From Marinimicrococcus sp033875255 (GTDB taxonomy: Bacteria; Pseudomonadota; Alphaproteobacteria; Geminicoccales; Geminicoccaceae): DNA of 64,000 nucleotides. The notes beneath the pieces were generated by a model. The model was not told where the DNA came from. It was given only the letters and a program-made list of their open reading frames with translations, and did not search any database. The stretch is taken from assembly GCA_033875255.1 (NCBI GenBank), contig JAWZSN010000018.1, positions 1 to 64,000 of the forward strand, in the 5' to 3' direction. Shown piece by piece: positions 25,465 to 34,206 of this stretch; position 1 is the first letter of the stretch; each line of letters begins with the position of its first letter. A program made the position numbers and the translations under genes.

Positions 25465-26769
25465 TTACCTAAGAGCAGTCATTACGACGTCGGGAAGCCA
25501 CAGCGCCAGATCCGGTACGAGCGCGAGAACGAACGCCGCGACGATCATGATGAGGAGAAAGGGGAGAGCATCACGGGCGATCCGCCCGATGCTCTGCTTC
25601 GTGAGCGACTGGATGATGAACAGGTTGAACCCGACGGGCGGCGTGATCTGCGCCATCTCGATGGTGATGACGACGAAGACGCCGAACCAGATCGGATCAA
25701 ACCCGGCCTGGGTGATCAACGGCAGGGTGATCGGAAGCGTCAGGACCAGCGAGGCCATGCCCTCGAGAAACATCCCGAGGACCAGATAGAAGACGACCAG
25801 CGTCGCGACGAGCGCCATGGGGCTGAGATCGAGCCCTCCGATGGCCGATGCGACGGCCCTCGGGATGCCCAGATAACCCATTCCGAGCGCGAGAAAGCTG
25901 GCGCCCACGACGATCAGCCCGAGCATGCTCGTCGTTCGCGACGCCCGCAGGAAGGCGGCGCAGACATTGGCGATGCTGAACGAGCCGGACAAGGCCGCAA
26001 TCAGGAGCGAGCCGAGGACGCCCATCGCCGCCGCCTCGGTCGGACTGGCGATGCCACCATACATCGAGCCGAGCACGCTCAGCATCAGCAGCGTCACCGG
26101 CGCCAGATGAAGCAGCGCTGCGAACCGTTCGCGCCAGGAGTAGGTGCGCGCCTCCGCCGGCAGCAGTTCAGGCCGCATGACCGCCCTCGCGCCGGTGAAT
26201 GCCATGAAGCCGAGGGCGATCAGAAAGCCCGGGATGATCCCGGCAAGGAACAGGCGCAGAAGGGAGACGTCTGCCAGCACCGCGTAGATGATCATCACGA
26301 TCGAGGGCGGGATCAGAAAGCCGAGGGTACCCGCCCCGGCCAGCGTGCCGGCGATCAGCGACCGGTCGTAGCCGCGCGCGCCGAGCTCGACCAGCGTGAT
26401 CCGCCCAATCGTCATCGTGGTCGCCGCCGACGACCCCGACACTGTCGCGAAGATCGTGCAGGCCAGCACGTTGATGTGCGCGAGGCGCCCCGGGAGCATC
26501 GCCGCCCACGGCGTCAGGCCGCGCATCAACTGGTCCGAGATCCGCGTCAGGAACAGAACCTCGGCCATCAGAATGAACAGAGGCAGGGAAAGAAGCTCAG
26601 GGCTCGTCAGCGTGTTCCAGACATTCTGTGAAAGGATGCGCTCGATCGGGAGGCTCTTGAAGATCGACAGCGCGACGATGCTGACCGAGAACAGCGAGAG
26701 GCTCACCCAAAGACCGGTGAAGAGGATCCCCAAGAGCAGGACTGCGACGACGAGACCGGGTCCGATCAT
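25465..26769 (-). CDS. dctM: TRAP transporter large permease DctM
   Basis: A 434-residue membrane protein beginning MIGPGLVVAVLLLGILFTGL with about 12 hydrophobic segments. DctM motifs include ATVSGSSAATTMTIGRITL, GTLAGAGTLGFLIPPSIVMI, YAVLADVSLLRLFLAGIIPG, ASPTEAAAMGVLGSLL and QITPPVGFNLFIIQSL. It forms the Na+-driven channel of a TRAP importer for an organic acid. Its ATG overlaps the dctQ stop. Downstream coupling to hyuA suggests the cargo is the hydantoinase substrate. Confidence 0.93.
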   Translation of the reverse strand: MIGPGLVVAVLLLGILFTGLWVSLSLFSVSIVALSIFKSLPIERILSQNVWNTLTSPELLSLPLFILMAEVLFLTRISDQLMRGLTPWAAMLPGRLAHINVLACTIFATVSGSSAATTMTIGRITLVELGARGYDRSLIAGTLAGAGTLGFLIPPSIVMIIYAVLADVSLLRLFLAGIIPGFLIALGFMAFTGARAVMRPELLPAEARTYSWRERFAALLHLAPVTLLMLSVLGSMYGGIASPTEAAAMGVLGSLLIAALSGSFSIANVCAAFLRASRTTSMLGLIVVGASFLALGMGYLGIPRAVASAIGGLDLSPMALVATLVVFYLVLGMFLEGMASLVLTLPITLPLITQAGFDPIWFGVFVVITIEMAQITPPVGFNLFIIQSLTKQSIGRIARDALPFLLIMIVAAFVLALVPDLALWLPDVVMTALR

Positions 26770-27341
26770 TCCGCCTGCCCCTCAAGCCCGAGCTGCTCGG
26801 TGGATGCATGTGCGTCCGGCGCGAGATTCATGAAGATGCGGACGAGGCGCGCGACGAGCTGCAGGGCGAACACGTTCGCGCCGAACGCCGCCAGCGCCTG
26901 CGGCAGATAGAGCGGTATCCCAAAGCCGCTCCAGGACATCACGCCGCCCGCGTAGGAGCCCCACGCAAGGCGGGTCATCACCACCGCGAGCAGCCCCGCA
27001 ACCGCTAGGCCCAACGCGCTGACGAGCCCGTCGAGAACCCGCGACCCGTGCGGGCCCAGCCACTCAGAGAGGATGGTGACGCGGACATGGACGCCGTACT
27101 GAAGTGCCGAGCCCGCGGCCATGAACACGATGGCGGCCATGCCATAGGCACTGATCTCCCATGACACATGGAGCGATCTGCCGAAGAGATTTCGGCTCCC
27201 CAGCTCGCCAAGCATCAAGAGCAACAGCGCCAGCAGACACACCGCTGCCAGCACGCCTGACATCGCCACCAGCCTCTCCACCGCCCTGAGGAACCAGGGC
27301 AGCTCCCGCGCCGTCACCAGGGGTGCGGGCCTCCTGGTCAC
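26766..27341 (-). CDS. dctQ: TRAP transporter small permease DctQ
   Basis: A 191-residue protein from GTG 27341, whose codon overlaps the dctP stop (GTGA). Four hydrophobic helices are visible (CLLALLLLMLGELG, ISAYGMAAIVFMAAG, LDGLVSALGLAVAGLLAVV, LAAFGANVFALQLVARL). The pattern SRNLFGRSLHVSWEIS is the conserved start of DctQ proteins. It bridges the binding protein and DctM. Its stop overlaps the dctM ATG. Confidence 0.9.
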   Translation of the reverse strand: MTRRPAPLVTARELPWFLRAVERLVAMSGVLAAVCLLALLLLMLGELGSRNLFGRSLHVSWEISAYGMAAIVFMAAGSALQYGVHVRVTILSEWLGPHGSRVLDGLVSALGLAVAGLLAVVMTRLAWGSYAGGVMSWSGFGIPLYLPQALAAFGANVFALQLVARLVRIFMNLAPDAHASTEQLGLEGQAE

Positions 27342-28321
27342 TTGCCGACTTTCTCGCGATAGTCGGCGATGGCCTTCCTTGCGTCCTCGCCGGCCTGCTC
27401 GGCGAATTCGGCCCAGATGGCCTCGGAGGCTTCGGCAATCTCCTTGCGAAGCGATGCCGGCAGCGTCGAGACGTTGATGCCATTCGCCGAGAGGAGCTCG
27501 AGGTTCCGCTCGTCCTCCTTGACCGACACCTCCCAGAAGCTGGGCTCGAGCTCCTTGGCGATGGCCTCGATCGCAGCCTGGCTCTCCGCAGAAAGCTCGT
27601 TCCAGGAATCGAGGTTGACCGTCACGACGGAAAGCGGATTGGCCCAGTCGAAGCGGCTGTAGTCGCTGAGAAACTCCCAGAACTTCCCGTCGACGCCAGA
27701 GGAGGACGACGTTGAGACACCGTTGATGACGCCGGATGCCAGCGAGGGGACGACTTCCGCCCAGGGCAGGAGCACCGGCGCCGCGCCGAGCGCCTCGAAG
27801 AACTCCACGGCCCGCGCATTGGCCGCACGCAGCTTGTACCCGCCGAGGTCGGCGAGGCTGTTGAGCGGCACCTTCGTGTAGACGCCCTGGCCGGGCCAGG
27901 GAACGATGTAGAGCAGCTTCTGATTGTAGTTGCCCAGGATTTCCTGGATCTTCGGCCGAATGACCTCCACGAGGACGCGCGTCTCCTCGTAGCCCATCGC
28001 CAGGCCGGGCATCGCCGCGAGGCTCGTGAAGGGAACCTCGCCGTTCTGCTGCTCCAGGGAATATTCGGCGATCGGCACGATCCCGTCGCGCACGGCCGCC
28101 ATCGCCTCCGGCCCCTTCAGACCGAGAGCGCCGCCCGAGTGGATGACGATCTCGACCTCGCCGTCGGTCGCCGCGGCAACGCGCTTTGCGAACTCGTGCC
28201 CGTTTTGAACGTGGAAGTTCGAATCCGGCCAAGCGTAGGACATGTCCCAGACCTCGCCCGCCATGGCGGGTGAAGCCAAAAGGGCCAAGGCCGAAACCGC
28301 CGAAAGAACCGGCTTTATCAT
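27338..28321 (-). CDS. dctP: TRAP transporter substrate-binding protein DctP
   Basis: A 327-residue exported protein. The signal peptide MIKPVLSAVSALALLASPAM is cleaved near AMA-GE, and GGAGGATAACAG precedes the ATG. DctP features: NGHEFAKRVAAATDGEVEIV, HSGGALGLKG, DLGGYKLRAANARAVEFFEA, whose Arg normally clamps the substrate carboxylate, and VINGVSTSSSSGVDG. It delivers an acid ligand to DctQM. First gene of the operon dctP-dctQ-dctM-hyuA-hyuB-aminotransferase, 78 bases past the IclR gene that runs in the same direction. Confidence 0.92.
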   Translation of the reverse strand: MIKPVLSAVSALALLASPAMAGEVWDMSYAWPDSNFHVQNGHEFAKRVAAATDGEVEIVIHSGGALGLKGPEAMAAVRDGIVPIAEYSLEQQNGEVPFTSLAAMPGLAMGYEETRVLVEVIRPKIQEILGNYNQKLLYIVPWPGQGVYTKVPLNSLADLGGYKLRAANARAVEFFEALGAAPVLLPWAEVVPSLASGVINGVSTSSSSGVDGKFWEFLSDYSRFDWANPLSVVTVNLDSWNELSAESQAAIEAIAKELEPSFWEVSVKEDERNLELLSANGINVSTLPASLRKEIAEASEAIWAEFAEQAGEDARKAIADYREKVGK

Positions 28322-28399
28322 CTGTTATCCTCCCTGTGCGAACGTAAGAGCGGTCGACGGACCTCGCGGCTCGGCGGCATCCCGCACGACCGAGCAGAC

Positions 28400-29227
28400 T
28401 CAGCTCTTGTCTGCGTCGACTGCCCTCCCCGAGCCTGCTGCCATCATCTCGAGCTCTTGGCTGAGGTTCCGGGCTTCGTCCTGCAGCATTTTTCCGATGC
28501 TTTGGATCCGCTCGTCGGTCATGCGCTGGCTGACCGCCGCGACGCTGAGGGACGCCACCACCGCGCCGTCCGCTGAGCGCAAGGGCGCCCCCACGCCAGT
28601 AACGCCGTGAAGAACCGTATCCGCGTCGATGCTGTAGCCGCGCGCCCGTGCTTCGCGGCAGAGCTGAACGACCCGCGCCGCGTCGAGATTGAAGGCCGGA
28701 TACTGGTCGGAGACCACGCCGACGATCCGGTTCATCTCGACATCGTCGAGGAAGGCCAGAATAGCGAGGCCGCCCGCCCCGACGCCCAATGGGCGCATCG
28801 CTCCCACGTCCAGCGTGAGAACCTTCACCGGAAAGCTTCCCTCGCTGCGCGCAGAGCAGACCATGCGTGTGCCCATGCGCGTCGTCAAAAACACCGTGTC
28901 TCCCGTCGCCTCGGCGATTCTGCGGCGCGCGGCGAGCGTGGCCGCCTCCAACCCGAAACGTCTCAATGCCAGCTCGGAGAGATGGACGAGCTTGAAACCG
29001 ACGAAATAACGGGAGCCATTTCGATCCCGCTCGAGAAGCCCGTTGACGACGAGCGCCTGCAACAGCCGGTGCGTCGTGGCACGGTTCAGGCCGCAGTCCT
29101 CCGCCACCTCGGCGAGCTTCGCGCCGGCATTGGCACGGCTTGCCACCGAACTGAGCACGGCAAAGGCCCTGTCCAGGGTTTGAAGGCCGCTTTGCTGGCC
29201 CGGCTGCTTTTTGGGTCGATCAGGCAT
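28400..29227 (-). CDS. IclR-family transcriptional regulator
   Basis: A 275-residue protein. The winged helix-turn-helix (LQTLDRAFAVLSSVAS, AEDCGLNRATTHRLLQALVV, about residues 15-65) is followed by the IclR effector domain (MGTRMVCSARSEGSFPVK, MRPLGVGAGGLAILAFL, YSIDADTVLHGVTGVGAPLR). Length fits the family. It lies just upstream of the TRAP-hydantoinase operon in the same direction and is the obvious local regulator, whether as repressor or activator. Confidence 0.9.
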   Translation of the reverse strand: MPDRPKKQPGQQSGLQTLDRAFAVLSSVASRANAGAKLAEVAEDCGLNRATTHRLLQALVVNGLLERDRNGSRYFVGFKLVHLSELALRRFGLEAATLAARRRIAEATGDTVFLTTRMGTRMVCSARSEGSFPVKVLTLDVGAMRPLGVGAGGLAILAFLDDVEMNRIVGVVSDQYPAFNLDAARVVQLCREARARGYSIDADTVLHGVTGVGAPLRSADGAVVASLSVAAVSQRMTDERIQSIGKMLQDEARNLSQELEMMAAGSGRAVDADKS

Positions 29228-29517
29228 GAGCCAACGAAAACCGATTTCGTCTCACCTGACAAGATTTTTGTTTCACTGTCCGGGATATCAAACCCTGCGA
29301 CGATGCAGCCATGCCGGGACGGCGATCAGGGGCTCGAGACGAGCGGCGGTGCGCAGCGGCCGCGATCCCCCCGAGCTCGGAGAGCCGGCCCGCGTGGTCA
29401 TGCAACTCCGCGATGGGAACTGTCCGACGGTACGAACGCTGCTCGTCAGCGTCCCACGGCTGTCGATACCGTCCTCAAAGGGCGGCGAAGGGGACGCTGT
29501 CGTCGAGCGTTCAATAG

Positions 29518-29536
29518 ATATGATATGGTATCATAT
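29518..29536. promoter_or_regulatory. Isolated perfect palindrome of the partition-site type
   Basis: ATATGATA-TGG-TATCATAT is an exact inverted repeat with 8-base arms and a 3-base centre. The same core (GATATGGTATC or GGTATCAT) recurs five times around the parA gene at 37.7-39.1 kb. This copy lies about 8.5 kb away in a gene-free region. It could be a distant centromere-like site, or an operator left from a lost gene. Confidence 0.6.
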
Positions 29537-29845
29537 ATTTACACGTGCGCGCACGAGCACCTCCGTCTCTTGGCACCCGCCGGGGCGCCAGACCGCTCGG
29601 CACGGGATATCCGAAGACGGATCAGATGCGCCGGCGCCCTGTGCCGACGCGGAGAGGCAACGCCTTCACCGTTCGCTGCGGCGTCGGTCGATGCATCCGG
29701 TAACAATCGGCCTGGCTACCTCCCGTCTCGAGACGAAAAGCACGAGCCGCCGACCCGGGATTTCACCACCGCCCCTCCCCTCGGCTCGTGACACGAGGAC
29801 GAGGCAGCCGAGCGGGGCTCGCGAACTGGCCCCTCCCGACAGGTA

Positions 29846-30062
29846 GCGCGGAATGGTCGAGAGGCCAGTACATCCATCTCGCTCGCAACGAGCTCTACTC
29901 GAAGCCCGGGCAGCCCTATCTCGGCGAGCTCTATTTCTGCCTCATCCTGGGCGGGCAGCCTGTCCCATAACGGCTATCGCAACAATGTCTCGCAGATCAC
30001 CGCCAACGTCGTCCGCCGCTTCCTCGACCCGCGACCCTTCGAGGTGCCGTCCGGCAGGGACT
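29846..30062 (+). pseudogene. C-terminal relic of an unrecognised protein, frame-shifted
   Basis: The stretch reads EWSRGQYIHLARNELYSKPG and QPYLGELYFCLIL in one frame and, after a one-base shift near 29960, SHNGYRNNVSQITANVVRRF and LDPRPFEVPSGRD before TGA at 30060-30062. The composition is clearly protein-like and continuous across the shift, so it was once a real gene end. No start codon is plausible. I do not recognise the family. The rest of the 29228-30215 interval holds no gene, only the palindrome at 29518. Confidence 0.5.
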
Positions 30063-30215
30063 GAGAGCGGGCGGGAAAGACCGAAGAGCTGAGGGCGCGG
30101 CTGGCCGAGCCCGCGAGCGTGCCGGACGGAATATGGCCGCGGGAAGGCTCCATGCCCCCTGCTCCGCCCCGTCGGGGAGACGGGACCGGTCCGGCACGGT
30201 CAACGGCGCGGGGCC

Positions 30216-30983
30216 TCACCGGTGGAGGATCTGCCCCAGAAAAGCGCGCGTCCTCTCGCCGCGCGGGCTCTCGAAGAACTCTTCCGGCGGCGCCTCCTCG
30301 ACGATCTCGCCCGCATCCATGAAGACGACCCGGTCGGCGACGGTACGGGCAAAGCCCATCTCGTGGGTGACGCAAACCATCGTCATGCCCTCGTTGGCCA
30401 GCTCGACCATGACGTCGAGCACTTCCTTGATCATCTCGGGATCGAGGGCCGAGGTAGGCTCGTCGAACAGCATTACCCGCGGCTTCATGCACAGCGCCCG
30501 GGCGATGGCGACGCGCTGCTGCTGCCCGCCCGAGAGCTGGCCCGGATATTTGTCGGCCTTGTCGGGGATGCGCACCCGCTCGAGAAACATCCGCGCCGTC
30601 TCCTCCGCCTCCTTTTTGGGCGTCTTGCGGATCTTGAGCGGCGCGATCATCAGATTTTGCAGAACGGTCAGATGCGGGAACAGGTTGAACTGCTGGAAGA
30701 CCATGCCGACCTCGCGGCGGATGGCGTCGGTGTTGCGTGTCCGGGCGCCGAGATCGATACCGTCGACGACGATGCGCCCGCTCTGGTGTTCCTCCAGCCG
30801 GTTGATGCAGCGGATCATGGTCGACTTGCCCGAGCCGGACGGGCCGCAGACGACGATGCGCTCGCCGGCATCGACACGGAAGGTGATATTCTTGAGCACC
30901 TGGAAGTCGCCGAAATACTTGCTGACCCCGATCATCTCGATCATGGCAGTGCCGGCCTTGGCGCTCGCGAGCCGTTCGTTCAT
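30216..30983 (-). CDS. Polar-amino-acid-type ABC transporter ATP-binding protein
   Basis: A 255-residue ATPase from ATG 30983 with AGGAG upstream. It has Walker A CGPSGSGKST (about residues 43-52), Q-loop FQQFNLFPHLTVLQNL, signature LSGGQQQRVAIARAL, Walker B VMLFDEPTSALDPE and the switch His in CVTHEMGFA. The sequence is close to GlnQ/HisP-type ATPases. It is the last gene of the long operon beginning with the GntR gene at 37256. It powers the two permeases at 32789-34141. Confidence 0.93.
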   Translation of the reverse strand: MNERLASAKAGTAMIEMIGVSKYFGDFQVLKNITFRVDAGERIVVCGPSGSGKSTMIRCINRLEEHQSGRIVVDGIDLGARTRNTDAIRREVGMVFQQFNLFPHLTVLQNLMIAPLKIRKTPKKEAEETARMFLERVRIPDKADKYPGQLSGGQQQRVAIARALCMKPRVMLFDEPTSALDPEMIKEVLDVMVELANEGMTMVCVTHEMGFARTVADRVVFMDAGEIVEEAPPEEFFESPRGERTRAFLGQILHR

Positions 30984-31006
30984 CGGATGCTCCTGGTCTC
31001 TCAAGA

Positions 31007-31780
31007 TCAGCCGGCCATCCAGCCGCCATCGACGAGGAGGTTCTCTCCTGTGATGAAGCTCGCCTCGTCGCTGGCGAGGAAGACGGCGGCGCTCGCCACG
31101 TCGTCGGGCCGCCCGAGGCGCGGCATCGGCGTGCGCGCACGGGAATAGTCGAGCCAGCGCGGCTCGATCGCCCGGCCGGTCTTGCCGGTGAGGATCTTGC
31201 CTGGCGCCACCGCGTTGCAGACGATGCCGTGCGCCGCATAATCGACGGCGATCTGCCGCGTCATATAGACGACGCCGGCCTTCGACGTGCCGTAGGCAAT
31301 GTCTTCCGGGCAGGCGATCATGCCGTGCTGGGAGGAGATGTTGACGATGCGCCCGCGCGCCTCGGCGACCGGCTCCTGCGTCAGCATCTGGCGCACGGCC
31401 GCGCGGGCCATCAGGAACGTGCCTGTGAGATTGACCGCGATGGCGCGGCTCCAGTCCTCGAGGCTGGTCTCGTGCAGCGGCGTGCCGATGCCGATGGCAG
31501 CATCATTGACGAGAACGTCGATGCGTCCGAAATGGCCGACCGTCGCCTCGACAGCCAGCCTTGCCTCGTCCTCCTGCGCAATGTCCGTGCGGACGAAATG
31601 GCAGGCATGGCCGGCCTGGCCGAGCAGAACGTGGGTCGGCGTGCCGCCCTCGCGCACCTCTTCGGTGATGTCGGCCAGGACGAGGCGGGCGCCTTCCCTG
31701 GCGAACCGCAGCGCGATGGCCCGCCCGATCCCCGAGGATGCCCCGGTAACGAGCACCGCCTTCCCCTCCAGACGCTTCAT
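31007..31780 (-). CDS. Short-chain dehydrogenase/reductase
   Basis: A 257-residue classical SDR starting MKRLEGKAVLVTGASSGIGR. It shows TGASSGIG (NAD(P) binding, residues 13-20), DVLVNDAAIG (the usual NNAG altered to NDAA), the catalytic Ser region IVNISSQHGM, YGTSKAG (Tyr-x-x-x-Lys) and the C-terminal ITGENLLVDGGW. It probably oxidises or reduces a hydroxy intermediate of the imported compound. It lies 16 bases after the epimerase-like gene in the same operon. Substrate unknown. Confidence 0.88.
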   Translation of the reverse strand: MKRLEGKAVLVTGASSGIGRAIALRFAREGARLVLADITEEVREGGTPTHVLLGQAGHACHFVRTDIAQEDEARLAVEATVGHFGRIDVLVNDAAIGIGTPLHETSLEDWSRAIAVNLTGTFLMARAAVRQMLTQEPVAEARGRIVNISSQHGMIACPEDIAYGTSKAGVVYMTRQIAVDYAAHGIVCNAVAPGKILTGKTGRAIEPRWLDYSRARTPMPRLGRPDDVASAAVFLASDEASFITGENLLVDGGWMAG

Positions 31781-31796
31781 GAGGCAGCCTTTCCGG

Positions 31797-32777
31797 TCAT
31801 GGATGGTCTTGTTCGGCCAGGAACGCCACGGTGTCGGCGGCGGCCTCGACGAGCGTGCGCGGCGCGAAGCCGCCGATCTCGGCACGGATGCGCCCGATCG
31901 CCAGCGGCGCCCGGTCCTGCGGCAAAGTGTAGGTGATCGTCGGCTCCTCGCCCGGACCCGCGACGCGCCAGCGCAAGGACGGATCATGGCGCTCGATCGC
32001 CTGGCACCAGGCCGGCAGATCGCTGGTCCGCCCGCCACCGAGATTGCAGACGGCCTCGCGCGACCGCGGCTGCAGGGTGAGCGCTGCCAGCACCGCGGCG
32101 GCATCGCGGGAATAGATCCAGTCCGCCGCCATCGGCCGGGGCAGGACCACCTCCCTGCCCGCCTGGGCCGCTGCGAGCACCTGACAATGCGGGCTCAGAT
32201 TGTCGCGCAGGCCCGTGGCATGTTCCCAGGGGCCGAATACCGGGCCGAGCCGGACAATCTGCACGTCGCGACCGGCAAGCTCGGCTAGCCGCAGCGCGGT
32301 CTGCTCGGCCGCCAGCTTGGAGATGCCGTAGAGCGAGCTCGGCGCCGGGTGCGACAGGCGCTCGTCATAGTCGCCTTGCGGGCCCGGCGGGGCAAAGCCG
32401 TAGATGGCGACGGAGCTCAGGACGATGATTCGCGCCACCTGCGAGTGGCGCAGCGCCTCGCCCACCACCTGGGCGGTGCCGCCGGCATTGACGTTGATGA
32501 TCCGCGCCGCCTCGCGCTGCTCCCGCTCCGCGTTGGGGGTCACCGCGGCAGCGTGGACGAGACGGCTGACGCCATGGCCGGCGATGATGTCGCGAACGGC
32601 GGCCGGGTCGGTCACGTCGCCGATCACCGTCGCGAGGCTGGCGAGCTCGGCACGGTCGATCAGCTGCGAGGGGGCCGGCGAGATGCCCATGAGCACCACA
32701 CCCTCGCCCCGCCGCAGCAGCGCCTCGGCGAGGGCAAGGCCGACGAAACCGGTACCGCCGGTGATGAGGGTCGTCAT
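31797..32777 (-). CDS. NAD-dependent epimerase/dehydratase family protein (extended SDR)
   Basis: A 326-residue protein beginning MTTLITGGTGFVGLALAEAL, with the GGTGFVG nucleotide-binding motif at residues 7-13. HAAAVTP, VLSSVAIYG (catalytic Ser), YGISKLAAEQTALRL (YxxxK) and VRLGPVFGPWE follow, all typical of extended SDRs. Such enzymes modify nucleotide sugars but also oxidise uronates and other polyols. Its place between ABC-transporter genes suggests a catabolic dehydrogenase rather than a surface-sugar enzyme. Gaps to neighbours are 16 and 11 bases. Confidence 0.85.
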   Translation of the reverse strand: MTTLITGGTGFVGLALAEALLRRGEGVVLMGISPAPSQLIDRAELASLATVIGDVTDPAAVRDIIAGHGVSRLVHAAAVTPNAEREQREAARIINVNAGGTAQVVGEALRHSQVARIIVLSSVAIYGFAPPGPQGDYDERLSHPAPSSLYGISKLAAEQTALRLAELAGRDVQIVRLGPVFGPWEHATGLRDNLSPHCQVLAAAQAGREVVLPRPMAADWIYSRDAAAVLAALTLQPRSREAVCNLGGGRTSDLPAWCQAIERHDPSLRWRVAGPGEEPTITYTLPQDRAPLAIGRIRAEIGGFAPRTLVEAAADTVAFLAEQDHP

Positions 32778-32788
32778 CGTCGGTCTCC

Positions 32789-33460
32789 TCAGCGTCCCGC
32801 CAGGGCACGGCGCTCTAGCCGGGCCACCCAGCGGGCGAACGGCCACAGCAGGACGAAGAAGATCACGGCGGCCGCGGTCAGCGGCGTGGGGTTGTAGGTC
32901 TGCTCCTGGGCCACCCGCGCCGAGCGGAGCAGCTCGGGAAGCGCCACCAGCGCGGCGATCGAGGTGGTCTTGACCAGCTCGAGGGAGTTGCTGGCCAGCG
33001 GGGCCAGGACATTGCGGATGGCCTGCGGCAGGATGATGTGGAAGATCGTCCGGAGGGGGCCGAAGCCGAGGGCATGGGCCGCCTCCTTCTGGCCACCCGG
33101 CACCGAGAGGATGCCCGCGCGGAAGATCTCCCCGTAATAGCCCGAGTTGTTGAGCACGATCGCCAGCGAGACCGCCGCGAAGCCGCTCAGGTTCAGGCCC
33201 AGGAACGGCAGGCTGTAGAAGATGAGGATGAGCAGCACCAGAACCGGGAACGAGCGCAGCAGGTCGATATAGACCAGAAGCGCTATCCGCAGCCAGCGGA
33301 TCTCGAAGCTGTAGAGGACGGCAAGTGCCAGCCCCACGAGGATGGCCAGCGGCAGCGTCACGGCCGCGATCATGACCGTCAGCTCCAGCCCCTGGAGGAG
33401 AAGGGGATAGATCTGCAGCAGCGAGTCGATGTTCGCGAAATTGTCGAGAAAGAGGTCCAT
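32789..33460 (-). CDS. Polar-amino-acid-type ABC transporter permease 1
   Basis: A 223-residue membrane protein of the HisMQ type. It has about five hydrophobic helices (LELTVMIAAVTLPLAILVGL, LLVYIDLLRSFPVLVLLILI) and the EAA loop GGQKEAAHALGFGPLRTIFH followed by IILPQAIRNVLAPL. It pairs with permease 2, nine bases upstream, to form the channel. The pair follows the binding-protein gene, so binding protein, permeases and ATPase are all in one operon. Confidence 0.92.
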   Translation of the reverse strand: MDLFLDNFANIDSLLQIYPLLLQGLELTVMIAAVTLPLAILVGLALAVLYSFEIRWLRIALLVYIDLLRSFPVLVLLILIFYSLPFLGLNLSGFAAVSLAIVLNNSGYYGEIFRAGILSVPGGQKEAAHALGFGPLRTIFHIILPQAIRNVLAPLASNSLELVKTTSIAALVALPELLRSARVAQEQTYNPTPLTAAAVIFFVLLWPFARWVARLERRALAGR

Positions 33461-33469
33461 CGTCTGCCC

Positions 33470-34141
33470 TCAGCGCCCGCGGCCGAAACGGTGCTCGATC
33501 CAGCGGCTGGCCACCACGAGCGGAATGAAGAAGGTGAGATAGAAGGCCGCGGCCAGGGTGAGCGGCGAGGGATTTGCCACGATGGCCATGATGCTCTGGG
33601 CCTGGCCCAGCGTCTCGGGCAGGGCCACCGCGGTGCCCAGCGCCGTTCCCTTGGTGATGGCGATGGCGCGGTTGGTGAGCAGGGGAATGGCAAGGCGCAC
33701 GGCCTGCGGCAGGATGATCGAGAAGAGGGTGCGCAGATAGCCGAAGCCCAATGCCTTGGCGGCATCCCACTGGCCGCGTGGCAAGGCCATGATGGACGAG
33801 TAGAAGATCTCGGTGGCGAAGGCCGAGAGGACGGCGCCGAGGGCTATCACCGTCGTCGCGAAGGGCGACAGCGACAGGCCGGCATAAGGCAGACCGAAAT
33901 AGACGAAGATGATGATGACGAGCTGCGGCAGTGTCCGGAAGACGTCGACATAGGCGACGATGGCGGCATTGACCGCCCTGAGGTCCATGCACCGGAGGAC
34001 GGCGAGCAGCAGGCCGCTGCCGATGCCCACGAGGATGACGAGCAGGGAGACGAGGACGGTGACCTGGAAACCTTGCAGAACCTGCGGGAACGCGTCTGCC
34101 AGGACAGCGGCGTTGAAGTAGTTGTCGATGATGCGTTCCAT
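33470..34141 (-). CDS. Polar-amino-acid-type ABC transporter permease 2
   Basis: From ATG 34141 (MERIIDNYFNAAVLADAFPQ) the product is 223 residues. Five hydrophobic segments are present, with the EAA loop GQWDAAKALGFGYLRTLFSI and ILPQAVRLAIPLLTNRA. It is a paralogue of permease 1 and the two probably form a heterodimer. It lies 65 bases behind the binding-protein gene. A longer start at 34162 (MQARAG) is less likely because the family usually begins near MERI. Confidence 0.9.
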   Translation of the reverse strand: MERIIDNYFNAAVLADAFPQVLQGFQVTVLVSLLVILVGIGSGLLLAVLRCMDLRAVNAAIVAYVDVFRTLPQLVIIIFVYFGLPYAGLSLSPFATTVIALGAVLSAFATEIFYSSIMALPRGQWDAAKALGFGYLRTLFSIILPQAVRLAIPLLTNRAIAITKGTALGTAVALPETLGQAQSIMAIVANPSPLTLAAAFYLTFFIPLVVASRWIEHRFGRGR

Positions 34142-34206
34142 CGGACCTGCCCGCGCTTGCATCGCAACCGGCCCGCGCCCGGGCGCGGACCGGTGCTGTC
34201 GTCAGC

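Noticed and set aside
25069..26631. A 520-residue plus-strand open frame opposite dctM and hyuA
   Set aside because: Composition is charged and repetitive without any motif, and it lies antisense to well-supported genes.
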